From positions 1 to 22,942 of the IMG/VR virus record IMGVR_UViG_3300030102_003813: a DNA stretch of 22,942 bases; one strand, written 5' to 3'. This document shows positions 6,197 through 15,889 of the stretch, one piece after another. Under the pieces are notes generated by a model that searched no databases, was not told the DNA's origin, and saw only the letters and a list, made by a program, of their open reading frames with translations. Within the stretch, counting starts at the first letter, position 1, and every line of letters starts with the position of its first letter. Source of the DNA: a virus. The position numbers and the translations under genes are program-made.

Positions 6197-6745
6197 ATGG
6201 CACATTATCCAGGACATACAGATCAAGATTACACAGTAAATTTACCGCAAGTAAATGACCCTGATAAGGCATTTGCTGATATTTTACGACAAGACTATAA
6301 CGACTATATAGGTAACTTTAGAGATTTTGAAAAGAGGTTATTAGATTTAACTGATGATACTACTTTAATAGATAGAGCTAGAGAAAATGCAGCGACTCAG
6401 TCTAGAATAGCTGCTGGTGTACAGAGTAGAAATCAAGAAAGATATGGCGCGGGTATGTCTGCTGCTCAAAGACAACAACAACAAAGAGCTGCTCAAAGAG
6501 GGGGGCAGTTATCTTTAGCAGGTAGCGTAAATAATGCAAGAATAAGACAAAGAACAGTTAATCAAGCTTTATTATCTGAATTAGTAGGTATAGGGCAAGG
6601 TATAAACAATCAAGCTTTAGCAGGCCTTGGCGCAGGTGCACAGAATGCAAGCGCAAGAAGGTCAGCTTATAAGCAAGCAAAAACAGGGTACGCTAATAGT
6701 GTTATTGGCATGGGTACCTCTATATTAGCGGCATTAATGGTATGA
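6197..6745 (+). CDS. Internal virion protein, T7 gp14-like by size and position
   Basis: The start is taken at ATG 6197, one base after the upstream stop, giving 182 residues; a GTG at 6179 would add six. The protein is helical and Gln/Ala/Arg-rich, with a long stretch containing MSAAQRQQQQRAAQRGG and a run of NQALxxLxGxGxG-like small residues, and ends in hydrophobic VIGMGTSILAALMV, which could insert in a membrane. T7 gp14 is about 196 residues, similarly Gln/Ala-rich, and makes the outer-membrane part of the ejected channel; the comparison here rests on size, composition and gene order. Cysteine is absent. ATGA overlap couples it to the next gene. Confidence 0.55.
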   Translation: MAHYPGHTDQDYTVNLPQVNDPDKAFADILRQDYNDYIGNFRDFEKRLLDLTDDTTLIDRARENAATQSRIAAGVQSRNQERYGAGMSAAQRQQQQRAAQRGGQLSLAGSVNNARIRQRTVNQALLSELVGIGQGINNQALAGLGAGAQNASARRSAYKQAKTGYANSVIGMGTSILAALMV

Positions 6746-8871
6746 GTTTAGCAGCAGATCGAGTTAGAGCAGAACAGTTTAAAGACCTTAAAGAAGCAAG
6801 GAAGAAAAGAGATGCAAATGCTCTTATGGGTTCACTCTCTCCTTATTTACAAGAAGTATCTTTAGATGTTTCAAGCCCAGACTTTGCAAACATAGATGAA
6901 ACAAATTTTAATAAAATGATGTTTGGTAAAGAAAAAGTAGAAGATCAGATAGCTGAATACGAAAATTTAGAATCTTATGGAGCGGGCGGAAATTTTGTTA
7001 AACCAAAAGAACACGATTTAATGGTAGATGTTGTTAACAGTTTAAGCACAGCTAGATCTTACACAGATATAGGTACTGGTAAAACAAGAGAAGGTGAGGT
7101 TGTAGGTATAAGAATAAATAAAACCAACGGCGCAATTCACTATGATTTAAAGACAGACCAAGGCATAGTACCTAAAACTTTAGGGTTTAGTAATGACCCA
7201 AAAGACATAGTAATGTCTTCTGACTTAGCAGGGTTTAGAACTCTTTTTAACACTGCAGTTAGAAAAATTAATGCTGATAGTAGTGCTGAATCTTTAAGAA
7301 GACAAGGCTCAACTCTTTTAGCAGGAAATCTAAAATATGATAAAAATGTTTTAGGTGAAGAAGGTCCTGTTGAATATAGTAACGAGCTAGATAATAAAGT
7401 AGCTAGAGGAGAGATGGTTCCCAGTGCAGCTTTTGTAGAAATGGGACAGATAAATTCAACTATACAAGATGAAATAGACGAATTTAATCTTAATGCAAGA
7501 ACAAAAACAGAAGCAGCAGCTACAGAATTTGATAGACAAGCAGGCACTATAGACGAAGCGCAAGCAAGAGAAATAATTAAGAACGGACAATTCTTTGATC
7601 AATCGGGAAACATACAAAGACAAATCTTAAAACTTCTACCAGGCAATGAGATTGGCCTTAGGACTGGGGTTAATAAAGAATTACAAGACCAACTGCGTAA
7701 TAGTTCTGGAGAACAAAAAATAGAAAAACGAACAGGCCCTGAAGGTCCAACAACAGGATTATTTGGACAACCTGTAGAGTCAGAAAAACCAGAAACTACT
7801 ACAGTCTTAACTGACGCCCAACCAGATACTATTACTCAAGGTGGGGTGGAATACAAAAGAGCAGACGCCGCTCCAGAAGTTTTTAAAGGCACTGATCTTG
7901 TCTTTCCTACTGGAGATATTAAGGACGAAAATTATAGAAGTAGAGTAAATCAATTTTTAACTGACAACCAAGCAGAGTTATTGCGAATAGGTGTGGAAGA
8001 TAAATTTTTAAAAGATGCACAAGTTTTGTTTAATAAATACGATATACAAAACCCTGAAGACCTTAGAAAAATACCCATAAGGGACCCAGAAATAGAGTTT
8101 GGTAGGAAAGAAGCTGCGGTGGCTTATGCAGTAGCAGCTGGAGACCCAGATAACTTTAACGAAAACTTTGAATTTGCGTTTAACATTATGAACACAGATG
8201 ATCCTAACCAAAGTGTTTTAGACAGACTAGATAGAGCAACAACCTTAGAACAATCAAGAAATACTTATGTTGAAAGTGTCAATAGACTTATGAGTGAAAG
8301 TATGCGAAACAACAGAAAAGCAGAGGCTGATGCAACTGAAGATTTATTAAACTTAGGTGAAGAAATAAACTACTTTAAAGATTTCGACAATAATAACAGA
8401 AAGACTATACAAGACCCTACTATAGGAGCAAATTTAAACAAATTCCAAAAACTACTTCAAACAGTAAAATTAAAAGGCGGTGTTGCTGGTACATCAATTA
8501 AATTTGACCCAAATACTGGTTTAGTTGACGCAGGCAGTATAAGTCCTGGATCAAAAACTGTTTTAAGACAACAAATAGGAGAATTTGTTTCTGCTTTTGC
8601 AATTACAAAAGGCGATCAACAAAGAGGTGGGGTTTTTGGTTTTGGGATTATAGGCGGAAATAGAAATTTAAATGCAGTAGCTGGAGACATAAGCACTAAC
8701 ATGAGAATAAGAACCGAAACCGTGAATGGTAGGGAACAGATAAAAGAAATAGTCACTTTAGACCCAAATGGCGGTCAATATGTACCAGTTATGACTGGAG
8801 ACCAATTTAGGTCTTACTTCCCAGATGCAGAAAGTTCAGGACTAGTTATGTCAGTAATCGACAGAGAATAA
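6742..8871 (+). CDS. Internal virion protein, T7 gp15-like by size and position (709 residues)
   Basis: The ATG at 6742 overlaps the upstream stop (ATGA). The product is 709 residues, close to the about 747 of T7 gp15, and stands in the matching position before the giant last member. It is mostly soluble and helical, rich in Asn, Asp, Gln and Glu. A Pro/Thr/Glu-rich linker lies at residues about 325-375 (EKRTGPEGPTTGLFGQPVES). The end has more beta character, with a Gly-rich RGGVFGFGIIGGNRNLNAVA segment. No catalytic motif is recognised. There is no cysteine in the whole chain. The likely role is the middle, periplasm-spanning part of the ejected DNA conduit, which is inference from synteny. 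Confidence 0.55.
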   Translation: MSLAADRVRAEQFKDLKEARKKRDANALMGSLSPYLQEVSLDVSSPDFANIDETNFNKMMFGKEKVEDQIAEYENLESYGAGGNFVKPKEHDLMVDVVNSLSTARSYTDIGTGKTREGEVVGIRINKTNGAIHYDLKTDQGIVPKTLGFSNDPKDIVMSSDLAGFRTLFNTAVRKINADSSAESLRRQGSTLLAGNLKYDKNVLGEEGPVEYSNELDNKVARGEMVPSAAFVEMGQINSTIQDEIDEFNLNARTKTEAAATEFDRQAGTIDEAQAREIIKNGQFFDQSGNIQRQILKLLPGNEIGLRTGVNKELQDQLRNSSGEQKIEKRTGPEGPTTGLFGQPVESEKPETTTVLTDAQPDTITQGGVEYKRADAAPEVFKGTDLVFPTGDIKDENYRSRVNQFLTDNQAELLRIGVEDKFLKDAQVLFNKYDIQNPEDLRKIPIRDPEIEFGRKEAAVAYAVAAGDPDNFNENFEFAFNIMNTDDPNQSVLDRLDRATTLEQSRNTYVESVNRLMSESMRNNRKAEADATEDLLNLGEEINYFKDFDNNNRKTIQDPTIGANLNKFQKLLQTVKLKGGVAGTSIKFDPNTGLVDAGSISPGSKTVLRQQIGEFVSAFAITKGDQQRGGVFGFGIIGGNRNLNAVAGDISTNMRIRTETVNGREQIKEIVTLDPNGGQYVPVMTGDQFRSYFPDAESSGLVMSVIDRE

Positions 8872-8952
8872 ATGTGGCAGTTAACGAACAAGATATCATC
8901 CAAAGAATTAAATCGGGCAGTATTGCTGGGCAACCCACAAGTAGAAATTTAG
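8872..8952 (+). other. 26-codon overlapping reading frame at the start of the giant gene
   Basis: In TAAATGTG at 8869-8876 the stop of the upstream gene, an ATG (8872) and the GTG start of the giant gene (8874) are interleaved. The ATG opens a separate frame of 26 codons that ends at TAG 8950-8952. It may be chance, or a competing start that lowers translation of the giant protein. No protein family is suggested. Confidence 0.2.
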
Positions 8953-11900
8953 AGTCTGATCGTTTAGAACAAGGAGCTACTATATCTGGTGCTCCTGCTG
9001 CGACTCGAGTAGAAAGTATAGATAATCCGATACAAGCTCTGCGTGCGGGTGTGGTTTCTGGGGCTCGTAATATAGCTGCCCAAAATAAAAACTTTAGAGC
9101 TACCATTGCTACTTTACGTGGTAACGATGAAGACGCAGCAAACTTTTTAAAAGAGGGAGACAGGTTAGAAGAACAGTCAGCTATACCTTTAGCTGGTATG
9201 GAAAGTTTTGAAGAGTTTTTAGAAGAGCCAACTGTTTCTGGTTTTTTTAAGCAATTTGCTTCTGCTACAGGCCAGTTTGTACCTTCTTTAGCAGCTAGCT
9301 TAACTGAAGCGGTTATTGTAGGTGGTATTGTAGCTGGGGGAACAGTCTTGTCTGGAGGCACTGCAACCCCTGGTTTGATAGCAGGTGCAGGAGCATTACA
9401 AGCTACTGGTAAACAGGCCTTGAAACAAATACCTAGAAGACTACAAAGAAGAAGACCTAATATCACAAAAGAACAAGCAGAAGAACTTTTAAATAAACAA
9501 TATAAAAATAGTTTAAAAGAAGCCAAAGGACAAGAATTACCTTTTACTTTTACCCCAAAAGAACTAGAGGATTTAAATGATATTTATGCGCAATTACGTA
9601 GTCAGAAACGTAATTTAAGGTTTACACAAGGTGCAGTTGCAGGGGCATATAGCCAAGAACAAAGAATGGGTACTGGTATTGCTTTTAGTGACTACGTAGA
9701 CCAAGGCATGCGTTCCCCAGAAGATGCAATAAAAGCTCTAGGACAAGGACAAGTTTTTGGTGCTATAGGTTTAGGAGCAGAAGCAGCTACTGCAGTTGCT
9801 ATAGGAAAACGTTTGAAACAAGGTGGTAAGCTAAGAAAAAGCACAGGTACAGATCCTTTTACTCCAGACCTTCGTCCTACCTCTACTTTTTTTGGTGACT
9901 TAGCAACGGGTGTTGCAGTAACTTCAGTTGCAGAAGGTATAGCGGAAGGATTACAAGAAGAACTTTCCATACAACAAAAATTTAGTATTGATGACCAATA
10001 CACGAAAGCAAACGCAAGAGTAGACAGATTAAACGCTTTATTTGCAGGTTTCTTTGGGGGTGTAGGTGTTGGTGCAGGATTGGGTGCTGGTACAGGTGCA
10101 ATGAATAAACTAAGAGAGCTTGCCAATAGAGGAGTAGCAGAGTCTGATGGCCTATCTATGTTTACGCAACGTTACAATGAAAATGAATTAGGCAGAATTA
10201 TGAAAGAAAGGGCTTCTGCGCTTGAATCTCAGTTTGAATTTGCCTCTCTTGTAGGCTCTAATAAAGATAGCATTTTTATTGATATAGATAGCAAAAGCGA
10301 AGCAAACCTACAAAAACTAGAAAATATATTACCAAATGCTATTTCTGTAGCTACAGCAAGAGGAGCTTACTTTACGACCGATTCAGTAAAAGCGCAAGAG
10401 TTTCAAAATTTAGTTAATGTATACCCTTTTAATACTGAGATACAAGACCAGTGGCTGGCAGAAAGGGGCCTAGGATTTAGTAGAAGTAGAAAACCTGGGG
10501 ATGATATGGTTGTAGGTATTCTTGATACCAAAACAAATGAATTAGTTCATTACCAAACTACTTCTAGTGTTTTTGAAAATGATTTTGAAAAAGCTAAAGC
10601 GAAGATGCAAGAAATATTAGGAACTGCGGATCCTAACCGTTACAAAATAGTACAACAGACTTTAGCAGAGCATAGAGACTACAGAAAAAAAGGATTGGAA
10701 GATACTAGAACTACTTCTTTTGACGTTATCAGGCAAGCTTTTCAAGAAACAGAAAACATGGGCACTGACCAAGATGAAACAGTTAACGAGTCTGATAGAG
10801 GCGTAGCAGATATAAATGTAACAGCAAACGCTTTAGATTTAGAAACTGGAAAAGCTAGTCCATCTGTAAAAAACGAAATAAACAGATACATACAAACTGA
10901 ATACAAGCTACCCATAAATTATGACGATTTAGTATTTTTTGTTAGAGAAGGTAAAAAACTTGCTACAAACAAAGTGAGAAATAAAGCACAAGCGCGTGCA
11001 CAAGTAAGAAAAGCAGACCCAAAAGTTAGACAAAGGTTATCTTCTATTTATAACGATTTAGTAAAAGCAGAACAACTAGCAGGCCCATTGCAGGGCGCAG
11101 ATAGAGATTACTTAGCCAGAGTTGCACAAAAACCTTTTGAAGAAATGTCTAGTTTATTAGATGAGATTGTAACTGCGGGGTCAAACATACAAACACAAGA
11201 TGCCATCTCCAGTAGTATGGACAGGTTGTCAGAAGAAGGTGGAGATATAAACAGTATACCTTTAGTAGGTGTCACTGAAATATTAAAAAGAACAAATGTA
11301 AAAACAGCCGAGGCAGCAGACCAAGCAGGCGTTAGGGCTCCAGTTGCAGAAGCAGATCCTTTAGTTATGAAAAGATTTGGTTCTGGTACTGTAGAAAACC
11401 CTTATGTAGATCCTAAAACGGGTAAAGCTTTTAGGATAAGCAAAACAGACCCAAAGGCTACTCCAGAACAAGTAGAAGGTTTAAATCAGTATATACAGAA
11501 CACACTAAAAGAAGAATTCAATACACAAAAACCTTTCTTATCTAAAAGCGCGGTAGAAAATTTTGAAAGAAGGGCAAAAGAAGAAGAGTCTAATACAGAA
11601 GGTGTAGGGTTTGTAAGGTTTGTAGACAGAAGAGATATAAAAGCTTTGCGAAATGCTTCTAAAAAAGGAGATGTGTTTGAGGCCCCACAAAGACCAGATA
11701 CGGATAAAAACAGGGGATATGTCATTATTAGGATGCAACCTGAAGAGAAAGAGTTTCAACAAGCAACACGTAGAAACATTAGTGAGTTTAGAAACATAAG
11801 AGAAGATTTAGTTACTAGGGTAGCTCAAGCAAAAGAAAGAACAAAAGGCGGTAATTACCAAACCCCTATATATTTTAAAGTAAAAGATTTAAGGGCAGGC

Positions 11901-14900
11901 CTATCCGAAAGTGTACCTGCTGGTAATGTAGATATGTCTGTTTTACTAGAAGGAATCACTACAATTACTAGGCGTACTGGCAGAAGAGACGTGGTTGAAT
12001 TAGCAGACACTTATGCGCAAAGAGTAGCCGCATTATTAGATGCAATTACTCTTTTACCCGAACAAGGTTTTAGAATAGAGTATTATCCAAATACTGTAAA
12101 AGTAAATACACCTTTTACTGAAATAACTGGGGACAGTATACAAGATATTATAACAAGCCCAGCTGGCGCAAGTATTTTAAAAGTAAAATTATCAGAAGAC
12201 CCAAAAGAAGTAGAACAGCAACTTGTTGAGTTAGAACAGAAATTTGGGTTAACTAATTTAGCCTACGCTCCAGGCAGGATAACTAGAGATGCTTTTGCAC
12301 AAATAGAAACTCCTTTTTTAGAACTCACCAACCAGCCAGATCTTATTGCTCCTTTTGTACAAGATTTAGAAGCAAATAGTATGTCTGAAATGAGTTTAGA
12401 CGAACTTACAGACTTAAAAGAAAAAGTAGAAAATGTTATTGCTATTAGATACCCCGCACCTTTTGTAGGAGAAGGACTTATGAGGGAAGCTAGAACAAGA
12501 ACAGAGGTAGAAAAAAGAGCAAAAGAATTGTTTATTGAACTTTCTCAACAAGACAAAACTTACTTAAACTTTCTTAAGCCCATATCAGGAGTTATAGCGT
12601 CTATAGAAGCGCAAGATATAAGAAATAACCCTGGTAAATTCAGAGATAAAGCTACTAGAAAAGTGCCACAACGAGATCAGCAAGGCAATAGAATCATTAG
12701 AGAAACTACTGGCAGGTCAAGTATTACTGGAGAAATAGAAACAAGACCTGAAGTTGTATATAAAGAAGAATCACAACCTAGGTTTGAAGGCGCGGGAGGC
12801 ACTATAGATAGAGAAGCAAAAATAGGAACTTATGCAGACGACATACAAACTATAACTCAAGAGAGACAGACAGAATTTTTAGAAGATAGTGGACTATTTC
12901 AAACTGATGACCCTACTATAGGCACTCCAGTAGACACTAGCGCTGTAAAAATGGATATAAATGATCGTGCTTTATTTGAAAGTTATCAGGCTCAAGATGG
13001 CGTAGAGTATAGAGGTAGGGACAAGTATGCAGAACTAAGTAGGTTAATTAGAAATGACTCTACGAAACCTACCTTTGGTAATAATCTTAAATATCAAAAA
13101 GGATTTGATATTTTGTTGGAGAGCGCTTTACAACAAAGACGAGACGCTATCTCTCCACCTGTTACAAGAGCTAGATTACCCTTTAGAAAACAAATACTAA
13201 AAGGCCTGACTACTGCAGCACAACAGTTAGGACTAGAAACAAATATAAAATTAATAGCTGCAGAAACAGCCTTTAATGATTCACAACTCCCTGCCTCTAT
13301 TAGAAACACTATAGATGAAACTAATTTTGAAACTAAAAGACAAGAGCTTTTAGATAACCCTAACGCTGGGGCTATGACTTTACAATACAAACACTTCGAT
13401 ATAATCATGATAAAAACGTCAGGTCAGGTAAACGAAGGGGCTTACTACACTGCTTATTTAAAAGAGTTAGGTAATTCTTTTACTTTCCAAGAAATAGAAA
13501 GAAGTTTAAAAGTGCCAGCAATACGAAAAAAACTTCTAGAAGCCTATAACAAAATAAGAGAAAGCAAAGATGTTCCTCCCACCTATACAGATGATGAAAC
13601 AGGGTTTAATAATTTTTTAGCAGATCAAAATGCTTTAGCTATACGTGAAAAAATAGGTTTAGATGTAGATGGCACTACGTACAGTAATTTAAATACGCCT
13701 GCAAAATCTTGGTTTAAAAGATTAGCTAAATCTCAAGAAGCCCTGTATAAAAAATTAAACCCTGCGCAAAGAAAAAGATTAGAGATAAATGAAACTTTTG
13801 ACGAGTATGCAAAAGATTTACAAGATACTTTAAGAAACCCTGCTAACCAAGAAGTTCCTTACCAAGTTAAAGCAAAAATAGAAAGTCAGATAGAAAGTAT
13901 TTTGGGCCCTCAAAGTTTTACAGACAAACAACTTAGAAAAAGTATAGAACAAACACGAAAAATATTAACTGCAAAAAATATGCCCAAGTTTATTAAACAA
14001 ATTTTCTTAACCTCTGATACAAGACTTAGACATTTTGGACCCCCAGGAGAAGCAATTGCTGACTTTTTATACCAAGAACCTAGAAGTGTTTCACAAACAG
14101 GAAGAGCTGGCATATTTACATTGAAAACTAGAAGAGCTAACAAAATGTTAAACGACATTGCAAAAATATTAGGAGTAAAAGATGGGTGGTTTTATTCTAC
14201 CTTTAACGCAGAACAAAAAGCTATATTAGAACAAGCAGCTGATGACACTATAGCTACAAAAGATCTGACTAACCCACAAGCTGCTCAAGTTAGAGATTAC
14301 CTTACTGCTATATATAAAGAGCTTAACTTAGATAAGTATGATGTAGACTTTAGAGAAAACTTCTTCCCTCGTGTTTTGGCAATTTCTGAAATAGCTAGTG
14401 ATGAAGGGAAACAACAAGCTCTTAAACAATTACTAAAAGATGCAAACCCTAAAGCAAAAGATACAGAAATTAGTAAAGCGGTTACAAATCTAATTACTAA
14501 AAACAATGGTGATATAGAATTTACTGCGCAAGAAGAAATAGATATAGGTATGATGCAAGAGAGAAAACCTTTGTTTAAAAATATAACTAATAAACAGCTT
14601 ATAGATGCAAAATTAGTAGACCCCCCAGAAGTATCTTTAAAAAAATATTTAGACAAACTTTCTTTAAAATATGAATTTGAACAGTCGGGTGGTAAGCGTG
14701 AGTTCAATAGGCTTCTAGGAAAATTAAAACCCGCTGAACAAAAAGAAGCAAGAGATATCATAGATTCTATGTTTGGTAAGATAGCCCCAATCCAAAACGG
14801 TTGGTTAAAAACAGCTAATAATATTGGTTTAGTGCTTAACGTCGTAACTTTACTAGGGCTTACAGTCATAGCTTCTTTGCAAGATACAGCGGGTCCTATA

Positions 14901-15881
14901 TTGAGAGCTAGAGGCACTGCTAAAATAAGTGATGTTACTACTGTTATAAAAGACATGATTAAAAACCCACAAGAAGCAGCCGACATTGCTAGAGAGATAG
15001 GAGTTATAGGAGTAGATGCTATGTCTACTTTCTTTGTTTTAGCTGGAGAACAAGACTTTATGAACCAAACCGCAAAAGACGTATCGGATGCTTGGTTTAG
15101 AGTAACTGGGTTAGAAGCATACACTAGGTTTACTAGGGTTTTTGCTTCGGGCATGGGAGCTCAGTTTTTGCGTAATCATGCACGAAAAGCTAAAAAAGGC
15201 GATAGTACCTCTCAACTATATTTAAATGAACTTAATGTTACTGCTGATGAAGTATTAGCTTGGGAAAAAGGTAAAACAGACGCTGCAACTAGAGAGAAAG
15301 TAAACGAAGCTTTAGCACAGTTTGTTGATGAATCTATTGTTAGACCTAATCCTGCACAAAGACCTACTTATGCAAATGACCCTAGATACGCCATGATCTG
15401 GCAACTTAAATCTTTTTTCTATGCTTATGGTAAAACAATAGTGTTTCCAACCATAAAAGAGTCTCACAAAGGTTTTGTAAACGATGGGGCTGGCGCAGGA
15501 GCTATGCCGTTGCTTATGATGGCAGGCATGTTGCTACCAATAACAATGTTAGGTTTAGAAATAAGAGAGTTATTTAAAGCATTTTTAGCTTGGGTGCTAC
15601 CCGGGGTAAGCCCAAGTGATCCAGGAGTAGATTATTTTAAAACAAATAACATGAGTACAGGACAGTATATGACCGAAATAATAGATAGAAGCGGCATGTT
15701 AGGGCCAGCTTCTTTAGCATTACCAGTATTTTTAGAAAGTCATAGATATGGTAAACCTTTTTGGATACCACCTTTAGGCCCCACAGCAGAAAGAATTTAT
15801 GATGGTATAACTTGGGATTGGCGTGCTGCAGACTTTATACCTGTGTACAGTCAACTCGACACTAGAGCATTAGGAAGGTAA
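8874..15881 (+). CDS. Giant internal virion/ejection protein (2335 residues), T7 gp16 position
   Basis: The GTG at 8874 lies three bases after the upstream stop; the next in-frame ATG visible is about 108 codons later, so GTG is preferred. The N-terminal ~420 residues contain several Gly/Ala-rich hydrophobic stretches (VPSLAASLTEAVIVGGIVAG; LFAGFFGGVGVGAGLGAGTG) that could cross membranes. The middle is polar and helical. Residues about 1500-1590 look like a degenerate zinc-peptidase domain: AYLKELGNSF at 1527-1536 where an HExxH would be expected, then GFNNFLADQNALAI. The C-terminal part has GLVLNVVTLLGLTVIASL (from 1985), DESIVRPNPAQRPTYANDPR, IWQLKSFFYAYGKTIVF and a hydrophobic hairpin at about 2210-2240, a tail I recall from other large phage virion proteins. 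No lytic transglycosylase ES...GLMQ pattern is seen. T7 gp16 (1318 residues) stands in the same slot, so this may be an enlarged inner-membrane channel protein. No cysteine is present. Confidence 0.65.
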   Translation: MAVNEQDIIQRIKSGSIAGQPTSRNLESDRLEQGATISGAPAATRVESIDNPIQALRAGVVSGARNIAAQNKNFRATIATLRGNDEDAANFLKEGDRLEEQSAIPLAGMESFEEFLEEPTVSGFFKQFASATGQFVPSLAASLTEAVIVGGIVAGGTVLSGGTATPGLIAGAGALQATGKQALKQIPRRLQRRRPNITKEQAEELLNKQYKNSLKEAKGQELPFTFTPKELEDLNDIYAQLRSQKRNLRFTQGAVAGAYSQEQRMGTGIAFSDYVDQGMRSPEDAIKALGQGQVFGAIGLGAEAATAVAIGKRLKQGGKLRKSTGTDPFTPDLRPTSTFFGDLATGVAVTSVAEGIAEGLQEELSIQQKFSIDDQYTKANARVDRLNALFAGFFGGVGVGAGLGAGTGAMNKLRELANRGVAESDGLSMFTQRYNENELGRIMKERASALESQFEFASLVGSNKDSIFIDIDSKSEANLQKLENILPNAISVATARGAYFTTDSVKAQEFQNLVNVYPFNTEIQDQWLAERGLGFSRSRKPGDDMVVGILDTKTNELVHYQTTSSVFENDFEKAKAKMQEILGTADPNRYKIVQQTLAEHRDYRKKGLEDTRTTSFDVIRQAFQETENMGTDQDETVNESDRGVADINVTANALDLETGKASPSVKNEINRYIQTEYKLPINYDDLVFFVREGKKLATNKVRNKAQARAQVRKADPKVRQRLSSIYNDLVKAEQLAGPLQGADRDYLARVAQKPFEEMSSLLDEIVTAGSNIQTQDAISSSMDRLSEEGGDINSIPLVGVTEILKRTNVKTAEAADQAGVRAPVAEADPLVMKRFGSGTVENPYVDPKTGKAFRISKTDPKATPEQVEGLNQYIQNTLKEEFNTQKPFLSKSAVENFERRAKEEESNTEGVGFVRFVDRRDIKALRNASKKGDVFEAPQRPDTDKNRGYVIIRMQPEEKEFQQATRRNISEFRNIREDLVTRVAQAKERTKGGNYQTPIYFKVKDLRAGLSESVPAGNVDMSVLLEGITTITRRTGRRDVVELADTYAQRVAALLDAITLLPEQGFRIEYYPNTVKVNTPFTEITGDSIQDIITSPAGASILKVKLSEDPKEVEQQLVELEQKFGLTNLAYAPGRITRDAFAQIETPFLELTNQPDLIAPFVQDLEANSMSEMSLDELTDLKEKVENVIAIRYPAPFVGEGLMREARTRTEVEKRAKELFIELSQQDKTYLNFLKPISGVIASIEAQDIRNNPGKFRDKATRKVPQRDQQGNRIIRETTGRSSITGEIETRPEVVYKEESQPRFEGAGGTIDREAKIGTYADDIQTITQERQTEFLEDSGLFQTDDPTIGTPVDTSAVKMDINDRALFESYQAQDGVEYRGRDKYAELSRLIRNDSTKPTFGNNLKYQKGFDILLESALQQRRDAISPPVTRARLPFRKQILKGLTTAAQQLGLETNIKLIAAETAFNDSQLPASIRNTIDETNFETKRQELLDNPNAGAMTLQYKHFDIIMIKTSGQVNEGAYYTAYLKELGNSFTFQEIERSLKVPAIRKKLLEAYNKIRESKDVPPTYTDDETGFNNFLADQNALAIREKIGLDVDGTTYSNLNTPAKSWFKRLAKSQEALYKKLNPAQRKRLEINETFDEYAKDLQDTLRNPANQEVPYQVKAKIESQIESILGPQSFTDKQLRKSIEQTRKILTAKNMPKFIKQIFLTSDTRLRHFGPPGEAIADFLYQEPRSVSQTGRAGIFTLKTRRANKMLNDIAKILGVKDGWFYSTFNAEQKAILEQAADDTIATKDLTNPQAAQVRDYLTAIYKELNLDKYDVDFRENFFPRVLAISEIASDEGKQQALKQLLKDANPKAKDTEISKAVTNLITKNNGDIEFTAQEEIDIGMMQERKPLFKNITNKQLIDAKLVDPPEVSLKKYLDKLSLKYEFEQSGGKREFNRLLGKLKPAEQKEARDIIDSMFGKIAPIQNGWLKTANNIGLVLNVVTLLGLTVIASLQDTAGPILRARGTAKISDVTTVIKDMIKNPQEAADIAREIGVIGVDAMSTFFVLAGEQDFMNQTAKDVSDAWFRVTGLEAYTRFTRVFASGMGAQFLRNHARKAKKGDSTSQLYLNELNVTADEVLAWEKGKTDAATREKVNEALAQFVDESIVRPNPAQRPTYANDPRYAMIWQLKSFFYAYGKTIVFPTIKESHKGFVNDGAGAGAMPLLMMAGMLLPITMLGLEIRELFKAFLAWVLPGVSPSDPGVDYFKTNNMSTGQYMTEIIDRSGMLGPASLALPVFLESHRYGKPFWIPPLGPTAERIYDGITWDWRAADFIPVYSQLDTRALGR

Positions 15882-15889
15882 AATTAATT

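Noticed and set aside
8846-9526. 226-codon minus-strand reading frame at the start of the giant gene
   Set aside because: It is a shadow of the Gly/Ala-rich + strand coding region, with no start signal or family resemblance.
14297-15154. 285-codon minus-strand reading frame inside the giant gene
   Set aside because: The + strand frame continues uninterrupted for 2335 codons with conserved-looking sequence; the antisense product is Ser/Leu/Ile-rich without motifs.
8874-15881. Giant gene as an N4-type virion RNA polymerase
   Set aside because: The size and a K-x6-YG-like stretch (LKSFFYAYG near residue 2180) invited the comparison, but I cannot find the other polymerase motifs (T/DxxGR and the catalytic Asp motifs) in order, and the C-terminus resembles other large phage virion proteins.
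8874-15881. Lytic transglycosylase domain in the T7 gp16-position protein
   Set aside because: No catalytic-Glu ES...GLMQ-type pattern is visible at the N-terminus or elsewhere.
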